Shown here: positions 10,018-18,293 of the stretch, piece after piece
Layout of the letters: each line of letters opens with the position of its first letter
Position numbering within the stretch: the stretch's first letter is position 1
Source of the DNA: G963674685 sp964591275
Lineage (GTDB): Bacteria > Lernaellota > Lernaellaia > JACKCT01
DNA: 64,000 nucleotides
Assembly: GCA_964591275.1 (NCBI GenBank)
Contig: CAZQAE010000026.1
Span: 1 to 64,000 of the forward strand
Reading direction: 5' to 3'
Program-made: the position numbers and the translations under genes
Notes under the pieces: model-generated
What the model was told of the DNA's origin: nothing
The model's input: the letters and a program-made list of their open reading frames with translations, nothing else
Database searches by the model: none

Positions 10018-10508
10018 AACGGGACTTTTTATTACCTGTGCAGCCCGTTGGACGGGTGTAGTCGGACTATCGTGAATTGGGACATTCGCGAGGCGATGAC
10101 CGAGACGGATGTGGAGATCATCATCCAGAGGGCGCGCGAAAAATACCCGGACGCCCACCCTCGGGTCATCTCGGACAACGGGCCGCAATTCATCTCGAAA
10201 GACTTCAAGGAGTTTATCAAAATCTGCGGCATGACCCACCTAAGAACATCGCCGTACTACCCGCAGTCCAACGACAAAATCGAGCGATGGCACGGGACTA
10301 TCAAGCGGGAATGCATTCGACCGGGCACGCCGCTTTCCCTTGACGATGCGCGGCGTCTTGCTGCGAAGTATATCGAATACTACAACACCGAGCGGCTTCA
10401 CAGCGCCCTGGGCTACGTGACGCCGATGGACAAACTGGAAGGGCGCAACAAGAAGATTTTCGCTGCTCGTGATCGAAACCTCGAAGCGGCGGCGGAAGAA
10501 TCTTGATA
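10018..10508 (+). pseudogene. IS3-family transposase, 5'-truncated integrase core
   Basis: The frame, open from inside the GH31 gene, reads as the C-terminal part of an IS3-family OrfB: GTFYYLCSPLDGCSR, then RVISDNGPQF with the second catalytic Asp, then SNDKIERWH with the catalytic Glu, and a typical tail (YNTERLHSALGYVTPMDKLEG). Everything before GTFYY is missing, including the first catalytic Asp and OrfA, so it cannot be active. It begins within about 30 bases of the GH31 stop, so the deletion or insertion joint lies right there. It probably marks the edge of an older insertion beside the formate channel gene. Confidence 0.85.
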
Positions 10509-10837
10509 GGAACGGACAGGCTGTGATTCATTGATCGTACTGGGTGAAACGGAAGCAAGCTTAAGCCGGAGGGCAACTTGCCGAGGGATAACCCGATGGG
10601 GCTCATCAGACGATGGGAGGGCGTGCAAGCCAAATGCTTCACGCCCGTCGCCTTCAAACCCATCGGATGATAGACCCCCGATGCCTGAGAAAACTCAGGG
10701 CCCTGGGGCTTGAGCCCCAGGACGTTCTTTGGAAGTAAGGGTGCCGAAGCATGGAACTTCGGGACTAGCTTATACGTGAAGCGGATTTGTCCAATTCACG
10801 CTGAACCAAAACAGAACAATCAACGACACGAATCTCA
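10509..10837. other. Non-coding IS remnant with two hairpins
   Basis: No gene is supported here. The stretch probably holds the right-hand flank of the IS3 remnant. Two perfect hairpins sit side by side: CCTGAG/CTCAGG at 10684-10699 (4-base loop) and CCTGGGGCT/AGCCCCAGG at 10702-10721 (2-base loop). No terminal inverted repeat could be assigned because the left end is lost. Confidence 0.5.
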
Positions 10838-11749
10838 TTATTTGGTTCTCAACATGGGTGAGCCTGGACTGCGTTTCGGCCTCAGGTATATGAACCAATA
10901 GGCAGCACCAACCAGCAAACCTCCGCCAATGATGTTCCCAATAGTTACCGGTAGTAAGTTATCTAGGAAGAAGTTGGACCAGGTTAGATTCGGAAAGTCT
11001 GCGGAAGTTTTGCCGATTTTCATCCAGAATGAATTCGGCGCTATCGATTTGAGGAAGAGAGCTTTGGGAATGAAATACATGTTGGCAATGCAATGCTCGA
11101 AGCCACAGGCGACAAAGGCCGTGATCGGAAATATTATCGCGAGGATCTTATCCGTAGTGCTTCGGGCAGACAGGCAGAGCCAAACCGCGAGGCAGACCAA
11201 CGCGTTACAGAATATACCCAGCGCGATGGCTTGAACGAAACCGAGAGAGGTTTTGGCTTCGCCAATGGCTAGTACGTTCAAGCCAACGGCGCCGTTTCCA
11301 AACCCATACTGGCCGGTAAGCATCATTATCCCGGCTGTGAGAAGGGAACCGACAAAATTGCCGATATAAACGATGATCCAATTACGTAGGAGGCTCAAGG
11401 AGCTCACCTTTTTGCTGGCCCAAGCCATGACGATCAAACTGTTCCCGGTAAACAGTTCTGCGCCAGCTACGATTACAAGTACCAACCCAAGTGAGAAAAC
11501 AAGGCCACCAAGAACCCGCCCAATCCCAAAGGGCAGTTTTGAAATTTCCAGGACATTCGCGGAATTCATCGCTATTGTGGGGGCGGTTACTACTGTCGCA
11601 AAAACACCACCGAGTGCGATAAAGGCACCTGCAAGCACTGCAAGTGAGAACATCGTATAAATCCCAAATGACGCTTTCTTAACTCCTGCATCCTCGGCTC
11701 GAATCGCAATCTCGGAAGGAAGGAACCCATCCAACTTAATCTCTGGCAT
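10838..11749 (-). CDS. Formate/nitrite transporter (FocA/NirC family)
   Basis: Pentameric aquaporin-like channel family for formate, nitrite or hydrosulfide. The six-helix pattern, the GNSLIVMAWASKK loop and the signature GFEHCIANMYFIP with the central pore His (His219 from this start) are present. The start at 11749 is preferred because AAGGAGG lies 7 bases upstream; an upstream ATG at 11770 lacks such a site. At 303 residues it is slightly longer than E. coli FocA. No formate or nitrite enzyme is nearby, so the substrate stays open. It follows the IS3 remnant and its wording is less Asp/GC-biased than neighbours, so acquisition is possible but unproven. Confidence 0.9.
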   Translation of the reverse strand: MPEIKLDGFLPSEIAIRAEDAGVKKASFGIYTMFSLAVLAGAFIALGGVFATVVTAPTIAMNSANVLEISKLPFGIGRVLGGLVFSLGLVLVIVAGAELFTGNSLIVMAWASKKVSSLSLLRNWIIVYIGNFVGSLLTAGIMMLTGQYGFGNGAVGLNVLAIGEAKTSLGFVQAIALGIFCNALVCLAVWLCLSARSTTDKILAIIFPITAFVACGFEHCIANMYFIPKALFLKSIAPNSFWMKIGKTSADFPNLTWSNFFLDNLLPVTIGNIIGGGLLVGAAYWFIYLRPKRSPGSPMLRTK

Positions 11750-11958
11750 CGAAAACCTCCTTAGTTTCAAGTTGCGTATTCCTCTTAATAAACGTATGTG
11801 AAATTCACAAAGAGGAATCAGTCAAAGAACACACCCCAATGTCAAAATAAAGGGGCACCGCCGAAACGGCAGCCAGTTTCTTAGCACTTTTAAAATAGTC
11901 TGCCAATGCTTTTTAAGCAGGAATTTAGAATCCGGATTCAGGATCATTTATCACTAAA

Positions 11959-13017
11959 TTATCCGCAATTTCCGCCATCGTCGTCATCGTCATCATCGCC
12001 GCCGTCATCATCCACGGGCAGAACCCAATCGTCGCCGTTGTCGTCATCTGCGTCGTCGTCGTCGTCGTCGTCGTCATCGACGGGATCCGGCGGTTTGAGT
12101 CCCTGGTAGGTGTAATGAGGGAAAATGGTGAGCATTCCGATCTGTGCGGCGCCCCATTTGATTCTAAAATATCCGTCTTCGCCCCAACCCGGTCCCCAGG
12201 AGTTTTTACAGATCCAATATCCCTCATCGGCGTCGTAACCGACGATGGTCACAGCGTGCAAACCCGTGGGGATAAAGGTTGTCTGTTCATAAATGCCGCC
12301 GGTATAGGAGTGCAAATCATTATAGATGGTCAGGCTCGTGCCCAGAGGGCCAACCTGCAGGGCTTCCATTATATCGTTGGGATCAGGAAACAATATTCCC
12401 AGGCCGTCGCCGATGAGTTCCCAGGAATCGATCTTGACAACGCGCTCCTGCCAATTATCGCACTTTTCGTTGCAGGCCACGTCGTCGCTGGCTTCATACT
12501 CCATACATTCCTCATCAACGATGCCCCATGTTTTCGCATAGTCGAAGGATTCGGTTGTAAAGCCGCCGTTGCAGCCTGAACTGAATGGGCAGCAACTGAC
12601 CAGGTGTTGTTCCGACAGGTTGAGATCCGACTCGGGCCAATCTTCGGTAATGTTAAAATGTCCCTCGATGGGCCCTGTCGTCGCGAAAGCCCAGCAGGAG
12701 CCGCAGCTCCATTGATTACGCGCTTTTCCGATGTAGTCCTTGCCGTCTTTGTTGCGCCAGTCCAATTGCCGGGGCAAGTCCTTGAGGCCCAGGCTCTGAT
12801 AGCGCGGTATGCCGGCCATGTCTTCGGGAAACATCATGCCCCCGGAATACCAGCCGTACTCCTGGTGCAGATCCCACACTTCGTTGTAATCGGCGGTCCA
12901 CTGCGCGCCGGATTCGGCAATGGCGACCTGGATGTCTTCAATGGTCGGACCCTGCGCCGCGGCTGCGGACCATACTGCGAAGACGAGGACGAAAAGCAAT
13001 AAAGGAATGCGATGCAT
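11959..13017 (-). CDS. Secreted papain-like (C1A) protease with Asp-rich C-tail
   Basis: A signal peptide of type I (cleavage after SAAAA, near residue 21) leads a mature papain-family protease. Catalytic residues are visible: Gln102 and Cys108 in NQWSCGSCWAFA, His254 in GLHAVTIVG and Asn272 in CKNSWGPGWG. Paired cysteines (SCCPFSSGCNGG) match papain disulfides. After the fold comes an Asp-rich tail (residues about 311-348) split by a short WVLPV island and ending GGNCG-stop. That tail is unusual: in neighbours the same Asp tract follows an N-terminal lipid Cys. The start at 13017 has GGGGGA upstream; ATG at 13053 would put extra residues before the signal peptide. There is little room for a propeptide beyond residues 25-80. 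Confidence 0.88.
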   Translation of the reverse strand: MHRIPLLLFVLVFAVWSAAAAQGPTIEDIQVAIAESGAQWTADYNEVWDLHQEYGWYSGGMMFPEDMAGIPRYQSLGLKDLPRQLDWRNKDGKDYIGKARNQWSCGSCWAFATTGPIEGHFNITEDWPESDLNLSEQHLVSCCPFSSGCNGGFTTESFDYAKTWGIVDEECMEYEASDDVACNEKCDNWQERVVKIDSWELIGDGLGILFPDPNDIMEALQVGPLGTSLTIYNDLHSYTGGIYEQTTFIPTGLHAVTIVGYDADEGYWICKNSWGPGWGEDGYFRIKWGAAQIGMLTIFPHYTYQGLKPPDPVDDDDDDDDDADDDNGDDWVLPVDDDGGDDDDDDDGGNCG

Positions 13018-13247
13018 TTTAAAAATCCCCCAGGTGGTGTTCGTGGGCGCCATTTTCCGATCAAGCGCCGGATGCCATCGCCAAGTTTAACAAAGGCGGA
13101 GGCCTTTTCACAAGACGCGCAAATAGAAGTCCAGTTTTGGTTCTACGCCTTACAAAATATTTGGATATATCTTTAGTCGAAAGCCTTTTGCATCTCATCG
13201 ATGATTGATGGCGAGATCGCGAAAAAGGACCACGAAAGGGGCAAGTG

Positions 13248-14675
13248 CTAAACAGGTTTCGCCGGTGTCGCTTTTCCGCGCAGCGCGGAAGTCGCCGCGC
13301 CGGTCAATGCAATGACCGCGGCGACGCACATGGTCACGGAAAAGGCGTGGAAGTCGGCGGCTCCCCAATCGCCCCCCATGCGCCCTCCGGAGGCCTGATA
13401 GACCAGCGTCGCCAGGGCAACCCCGACCACCATGCCGAAGTTTCTTGCCATGGCCATGATCCCCCCGGCCACCCCCTGCCTCGCGCGCGGGGCGGCGCCC
13501 ATTATCGCGCTGGAATTCGGCGATATGAAAATGCCCGTGCCGATCCCCATGACTCCCAGCCAGATGGCCACGACCATCAACGACGCATTCGCGCCGACGG
13601 TGGACATGCCCGCCAGTCCGGCAGCCAGGATCGCCATCCCCACCACGGAAAGTCCCCGGGTCCCGATCCGGTCCGAAATCCACCCGGAGGGTGAGGCGAC
13701 CAGGGCCATCATCAGGGGTTGCGCGGAAAGAACCAGCCCCGCATGGGCCGGATCCACCCTCAAGGCTTCCATCAAAAAATAGGGCAGCAGAATCATCTGA
13801 ATAAAAAGAGCCATGTAATTGGCCAGGGCGCTTAAGGTCGCCCCGGAAAAAGTCCGGGATCGAAACATAGTCAAATCCAAAAGCGGATCACCGCTGCGCG
13901 TCTCGATGCGAAAAAAGGCCGCCAGCAAGGAGCCGCCGAAGGCGATGCAAACCAGGCTTTGCCACGAAGACCAACCCCACTTGTGCCCCTGGCTCAGGGC
14001 CAAAAGCAAAAGGGGCAATCCCACGACAAATGTGAAGGCTCCTCCGAAATCAAAACTCTTTTCCCCGCTCCTGACGTCGCTCGGCAAAAAGAACAGGCCG
14101 AGGGTGAATAAAAAAGCGGTGATGGGGATGTTGATGTAAAAAATCCAGCGCCAGCTCAATGATGAAATCAAGTACCCCGCGAAAGGTGGGCCGATGGTCA
14201 GGCCGATGTACGTGGCTGTTGCCAGCATGCCCAGGGCTTTGCCGCGCTGCGCTCCCGGAAAGGTCGTCGTGAGAAGCGCCGGTCCGGTGGCCATCACCAT
14301 CGCGCCCCCAACTCCCTGGAAAAGCCGACCGAAGACCAGCATCCAGAAACTTCCCGCCAGGCCACAGGTTAACGACGCGACGCCGAAGAGGAAAAACCCG
14401 CCCAGGTAAACCTTTCGGTGACCGAATAGATCCCCGGCGCGGCCAAAAATAAGGAGTAGCACCGTGACGGCGAGCATGAAAGAGATCATGATCCAGCTCG
14501 CCTGATCCAGTGAAATGTTCATTTCCTTGCTGATGGTGGGGAGAATCAAGGTGACCGCCGACCCGGCCAGGGCGGAAAGCAGCGTGCCGATCCCCACGAC
14601 GAGCAGCACGGCGTTCGGACGCACATCCGGCGACGGCGCTGGAGGCCCGGTTGGTGTATGCGGACGCGCTTCCAT
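13248..14675 (-). CDS. MFS drug-exporter-like permease (DHA2 family)
   Basis: A 475-residue polytopic membrane protein with about 14 hydrophobic segments. Motif A (GRAGDLFGHRKVY) follows TM2, and the antiporter motif C region reads GLTIGPPFAGYL in TM5. Both are typical of DHA2 proton-driven exporters of the EmrB/QacA group. It likely expels amphipathic compounds in exchange for protons. The start has AAGGA 7 bases upstream. It stands alone: no membrane-fusion protein or TolC partner is adjacent, and no regulator is visible. The substrate cannot be told from sequence. Confidence 0.88.
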   Translation of the reverse strand: MEARPHTPTGPPAPSPDVRPNAVLLVVGIGTLLSALAGSAVTLILPTISKEMNISLDQASWIMISFMLAVTVLLLIFGRAGDLFGHRKVYLGGFFLFGVASLTCGLAGSFWMLVFGRLFQGVGGAMVMATGPALLTTTFPGAQRGKALGMLATATYIGLTIGPPFAGYLISSLSWRWIFYINIPITAFLFTLGLFFLPSDVRSGEKSFDFGGAFTFVVGLPLLLLALSQGHKWGWSSWQSLVCIAFGGSLLAAFFRIETRSGDPLLDLTMFRSRTFSGATLSALANYMALFIQMILLPYFLMEALRVDPAHAGLVLSAQPLMMALVASPSGWISDRIGTRGLSVVGMAILAAGLAGMSTVGANASLMVVAIWLGVMGIGTGIFISPNSSAIMGAAPRARQGVAGGIMAMARNFGMVVGVALATLVYQASGGRMGGDWGAADFHAFSVTMCVAAVIALTGAATSALRGKATPAKPV

Positions 14676-15174
14676 AAACGATCCTTAGCTGAGCAAGTGA
14701 GTTAAAAAATAAATTGTGACAACGGGCTGCCTGGAAAAACGGGATTTTGAAAGTTAAACCGCGTTGTCATTTCGAGTGAACCCTTTAGGGTGAGTCGAAA
14801 AATCCCTTAAAAACCGGACGGTTAAGGGATCCCTCCATTTCGCTCCGCTACAGTCGGGATGACAGCCATAGCACCATATTCGACTATTTCAACAGCCCTG
14901 CGGTCGCCGATTATTCCCTTGTTCCCAAGCACCTGGATTCATTAAACGGCTCATTGAGCTTTGCTGTCAATCGCGTGGCTTGTCTTCGCCTTCTTCGGCG
15001 CGTCCAGGGCAAAGCGCAAACACCAGGAATATTTTACGTATCTGAGGTGGTCACAATTTGTGACCAGTGGGCAACGCAGCGACGAAAACGATTGTCTGGA
15101 AATACGAAGACGCTTGAAGTTTTCGCGTAACTCCGTACATTGCTTTTTTAGGAAAACCTCCAGCGAGGGATTGC
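14676..15174. other. Intergenic stretch with a palindromic repeat
   Basis: No gene is supported between the MFS gene and the phytol-kinase-like gene, which are divergent, so promoters for both should lie here. The only clear structure is the repeat at 14764-14865, listed separately. Confidence 0.5.
14764..14865. repeat. Dispersed-type palindromic repeat
   Basis: The unit begins TTGTCATTTCGAGTGA and ends CGGGATGACAG, so the outer ends are roughly inverted. Inside, ATCCCTTAA (14802-14810) pairs with TTAAGGGAT (14822-14830) around an ACCG-GA-CGGT core. This format (TCATTTCGA...GGGATCCCTCC...TCGGGATGACA) is familiar as an intergenic repeat in many bacterial genomes; it is non-coding and probably a small non-autonomous element. 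Confidence 0.55.
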
Positions 15175-15801
15175 ATGACAGGCGCGGCGCCATACAGCGA
15201 GATGAAACGGAAAATGGAGCATATCGCGCCCTTGGGATTCGCCTTTACGTTGACGATTTTTCCCAAGTGGCTCGTCTTTGTTTTAGCCGTTACTGCCATT
15301 GTATACGGGCTTTTCATCAGCAAGCGCGTGGTGAAAGGGACGCTTCGGGATGCGGAGCTTGAAAAAGGTTTTTCGCTGGGCAAGGCGGCTTATGGGATCA
15401 TGGTCCTTATCCTGCTGATCATTTTTCACCAGCGGATGCAGGTGCTGGCCGGGGCCTGGGCGATTATGGCGCTGGGCGACGGCTCGGCCTCGATCTTCGG
15501 AACGCTCTGGGGCGGCAAAAAACTTCCCTGGAACCGGGAGAAAAGCTGGATGGGCCTTTTCGGCTTCGCACTTATCGGCACGCTGGCGTGCGCGGCGCTG
15601 CTGATTTACACGCACTCCACCGGCGATGTCGGAGTGACCATCGACGCGGCCTTTGCCGCATTCACTATAAATCGCATTATTTTTGTCGCGCTGATCGCCA
15701 CCTTGATTTGCGCCGTTGTCGAAACTCTCCCCCAGCCGATTGACGATAATATTATTATCCCCGCGCTGGCGGCATTGCTTCTGCACTTTTTCACGGGATA
15801 A
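15175..15801 (+). CDS. Phytol/dolichol kinase-like membrane protein
   Basis: A 208-residue protein with about six membrane segments. The conserved block ALGDGSASIFGTLWGGKKLPWNREKSWMG matches the CTP-dependent prenol kinase/cytidylyltransferase-like family (VTE5/phytol kinase, dolichol kinase SEC59, related to CdsA) by its D-G-(S/A)-A...G...K...KSW pattern. The family phosphorylates a prenyl alcohol to the monophosphate using CTP. GAGGG sits 6 bases before the ATG. The stop is 5 bases before the DUF92 gene start, so the two form an operon. Pairing with DUF92 strongly suggests two successive phosphorylations of a prenyl alcohol. Which prenol is used is not visible. Confidence 0.8.
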   Translation: MTGAAPYSEMKRKMEHIAPLGFAFTLTIFPKWLVFVLAVTAIVYGLFISKRVVKGTLRDAELEKGFSLGKAAYGIMVLILLIIFHQRMQVLAGAWAIMALGDGSASIFGTLWGGKKLPWNREKSWMGLFGFALIGTLACAALLIYTHSTGDVGVTIDAAFAAFTINRIIFVALIATLICAVVETLPQPIDDNIIIPALAALLLHFFTG

Positions 15802-15806
15802 ACCTC

Positions 15807-16547
15807 ATGTATTTTCTGGATCTGCCCGGCAATATTCTTCTGGCCCTGGCCGTCAACATTTCCATCGCCCTGATTTCCTTCAAGGCCAAACTGGTGGACA
15901 TCACCGGCGTCATGGCGGGCCTTGCAGCGGGAGTTTTCGTTTTCATCGGCCTTGGGCATCAGGGCTTTATTATCCTATTCACATTTTTCCTTCTTGGATC
16001 GCTGGCCAGCAAATTCAAAATGAAGACCAAAGAGAAGATGGGCCTGGCGCAAAAAAAAGGCGGGCAGCGAGGATGGCTACACGTTTTGGCCAACTGCTCC
16101 ATCGCCACGGCCTGCGCCCTTTGCATTATGATTTTTCCGAGTGCCAACCGTCTGCTCTTCTTTGTCGCCGCCGTCGCTGCGCTGGCCACCGCCCTGGGCG
16201 ACACGATCAGCACGGAACTGGGACAATTATACGGACGCCGGGCATTTTTGTTGATCTCGCTAAAAAAGGTCAAGCCGGGAACAGAGGGTGCCGTCAGCGC
16301 GGAAGGAACGGTGTTCGGCTTCGCGGCCTCGATCGGGATTGCGCTGCTAGCACTGGCCTTCCATCCTTTTGAAGGCTACGGATTCGATGCGGTGATCGTC
16401 GTTTCGCTGGCGGCGATGACGGCCAACATGATCGAGTCCGTCATCGGCGGATTTTATCACAAATACGGTAAGGAAAGCCCCGAAACCCTCCTCAATTTCG
16501 CCAACACCCTTTTCGGCGCCGCCCTGGCTGCGGTCTGGTTTTTATGA
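15807..16547 (+). CDS. DUF92 (TMEM19/VTE6-like) prenyl-phosphate kinase candidate
   Basis: A 246-residue polytopic membrane protein of the DUF92 family. Diagnostic blocks are LATALGDTISTELGQLYG and VKPGTEGAVSAEGTVFG, plus NMIESVIGGFYHKYG near the end. In plants and cyanobacteria this family (VTE6) phosphorylates phytyl phosphate to the diphosphate; the assignment here rests on family membership and on the upstream phytol-kinase-like gene 5 bases away. Together they could salvage a free prenyl alcohol into a usable diphosphate for quinone, tocopherol-like or lipid synthesis. The stop codon lies inside a 7-bp tandem repeat (16544-16578). Confidence 0.82.
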   Translation: MYFLDLPGNILLALAVNISIALISFKAKLVDITGVMAGLAAGVFVFIGLGHQGFIILFTFFLLGSLASKFKMKTKEKMGLAQKKGGQRGWLHVLANCSIATACALCIMIFPSANRLLFFVAAVAALATALGDTISTELGQLYGRRAFLLISLKKVKPGTEGAVSAEGTVFGFAASIGIALLALAFHPFEGYGFDAVIVVSLAAMTANMIESVIGGFYHKYGKESPETLLNFANTLFGAALAAVWFL

Positions 16548-16578
16548 AGGATGAAGGATGAAGTATGAGGTATGAAGT
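16544..16578. repeat. Heptamer tandem repeat, five units
   Basis: Five consecutive 7-base units of the form ATGARGK (ATGAAGG twice, ATGAAGT, ATGAGGT, ATGAAGT). The first unit contains the TGA stop of the DUF92 gene, so the array begins at the gene end. Unit number may vary by slippage. Confidence 0.7.
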
Positions 16579-16599
16579 AGGAATTTGGAAAAGCCCGAA

Positions 16600-16924
16600 A
16601 TCCGGGCGCGGACATACTTCTTTCAATAAGCGCTGCCCCTGGTAGTGAAATCCGTTAAAGGTTTCGATGACAAGCACGTCCGGCATGGCATCTTCTGTAT
16701 GGCCGACCAGCCGGTTGATGACGCGATCATTCGGATCGACATCGAAATGATCGCCGGTCGCCTCAGGAAAGAGTTTTTGTATCTCCCAAAATAACGAAGT
16801 CATCGTCATCCCCGCCTTCATCTCCGACGGAATCGCCGCCGCTGTCTTCCGAATTGCAAGCGCAGAAAAAAATGCAGAAGAAAATAGAGATAATTAGAAA
16901 AATGATGGGCAGAAACTTTCTCAT
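16600..16924 (-). pseudogene. Decayed or frameshifted Asp-linker lipoprotein
   Basis: Starting at 16924 the frame encodes a lipoprotein signal (FFCAC lipobox), a short acidic linker (SGGDSVGDEGGDDDD) and FVILGDTKTLS before a stop at 16763. In the +1-shifted frame the sequence continues as protein-like text (KLFPEATGDHFDVDPNDRVI, then DVLVIETFNGFHYQGQRLL) down to about 16600, where low-complexity heptamers begin. The switch falls next to an A5 run (16774-16778 on the plus strand). Either one base is lost (real or by assembly), or this is a decayed remnant. No Shine-Dalgarno motif is evident. Function unknown. Confidence 0.5.
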
Positions 16925-17154
16925 GGAAAGTATTGCGCAAGACATTATCAGACCCTTATTGCTGCAAATCCTTTGTGCGATGGTAACTCTACTATCCAAA
17001 TATCGGGAAAATCAAGCTCAAACTCATGGCGCATATCCTGCCGGCATTGACAGGATTGTTCCTCACGCCCGAAAGTAACTCCAGCGCGCAATGCCGGTGT
17101 CATCAAGCGAAAACGCCTGGCGTGGCGCTGTAAAAAATAGAAAAGGGGCGCAAA

Positions 17155-18279
17155 GTGAGCGACAGATTCGACCCGGCTTCGTTGAAGCGAGTGGTCATTA
17201 AAGTGGGCAGCAGTTCCATTATCCAGCCTGACGGGATGGTGCGCCTCGGCTTTCTGGGAAAGCTGGCCACAACGATCGCCCAGTTCCATCGGCGAGGCGT
17301 TCATATCATCCTGGTATCTTCCGGCGCCATCGCCCTCGGTCGAAAAAGGCTCGGCATGGACAAGCGGCCCGTGCGCATTGAAGACAAGCAGGCCTGCGCC
17401 GCGGCCGGACAGATGGAACTCATGAGCCTGTACCAGAATATGCTCTCCATCCTTTCCCTGCAGACCGGGCAGGTTCTGTTGGCCCGAGACGACCTGGAAG
17501 ACAGGCGCCGATACCTGAACGCGCGGGAAACTTTGGGCCGACTCATGGAATTGGGGGTTGTGCCGATCATCAACGAAAATGACTCGGTCTCCGTTGACGA
17601 GATTCAATTCGGCGACAATGACGAGCTTTCCGCATTGGTGGCGGGCCTGATCGATGCGGACCTGCTGGTCCTGCTGACGAATGTCGGCGGATTATACGAT
17701 GACAACCCAAAAACCAACCCGAACGCAAAATTGATCGAAATCATCGACCGGTCGCCGGAGGAATACTTCGCTTATATCGACGACAAGGAAACGGCGCTGG
17801 GCAAAGGCGGCATGCGCACAAAGCTGGGCGCAGCGCAGATATGCCGCGGCTTCGGCATACCCTGCGTGATCGCCCGCAGCAAAGGCTCAATAGTTGAGAA
17901 GGTTTTGGAAGGCAGGCCCGTAGGCACCTATGTTGAGCCTCTTCAATGCAAGGTCTGCAGTCGCAACAGATGGCTGGCAAAAGCGGCGGCGGCGGCGGGA
18001 GGCCTGAGTCTTGATCCGGGCGCTGTCGAAGCCCTGACCAAAAACGGCAAAAGCCTTTTGCCCAGGGGAATCGTCAAAGTCGAAGGCTCCTTCAAACGCG
18101 GGGCCGTGCTGGCGCTGACTGATGTGAAGGGCGTAGAGATCGGTCGCGGCATCACTCGCTACAACAGCCGGGACCTGCAACGCATCATCGGCAAATTTGG
18201 CAATGAAATTGAATCCATACTCGGCTACACTTTCGGCGACTGCGTGGTTCGCCAGGATGATATAGCTTTCACGTCATAG
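17155..18279 (+). CDS. proB: Glutamate 5-kinase
   Basis: Phosphorylates L-glutamate to gamma-glutamyl phosphate, the first committed step of proline synthesis, in the cytosol. An amino-acid kinase domain (VVIKVGSSSI, VSSGAIALG, INENDSVS, FGDNDELSALVA, KGGMRTKLGAAQI) is followed by a C-terminal PUA domain from about residue 280. Length 374 matches the E. coli enzyme (367). The start is GTG at 17155, with AGGGG 8 bases upstream. proA follows after 14 bases, forming a two-gene operon. Feedback inhibition by proline is usual for the family, not visible here. Confidence 0.97.
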   Translation: MSDRFDPASLKRVVIKVGSSSIIQPDGMVRLGFLGKLATTIAQFHRRGVHIILVSSGAIALGRKRLGMDKRPVRIEDKQACAAAGQMELMSLYQNMLSILSLQTGQVLLARDDLEDRRRYLNARETLGRLMELGVVPIINENDSVSVDEIQFGDNDELSALVAGLIDADLLVLLTNVGGLYDDNPKTNPNAKLIEIIDRSPEEYFAYIDDKETALGKGGMRTKLGAAQICRGFGIPCVIARSKGSIVEKVLEGRPVGTYVEPLQCKVCSRNRWLAKAAAAAGGLSLDPGAVEALTKNGKSLLPRGIVKVEGSFKRGAVLALTDVKGVEIGRGITRYNSRDLQRIIGKFGNEIESILGYTFGDCVVRQDDIAFTS

Positions 18280-18293
18280 AACAGGACGGGCGA

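Noticed and set aside
10509..10721. Group II intron or ncRNA explaining the two hairpins
   Set aside because: No domain V-like sequence, no reverse transcriptase, and both hairpins are simple perfect stems next to an IS remnant.
14961..15362. 133-codon frame upstream of and overlapping the phytol-kinase-like gene
   Set aside because: Out of frame with the supported gene, no family, no Shine-Dalgarno site.
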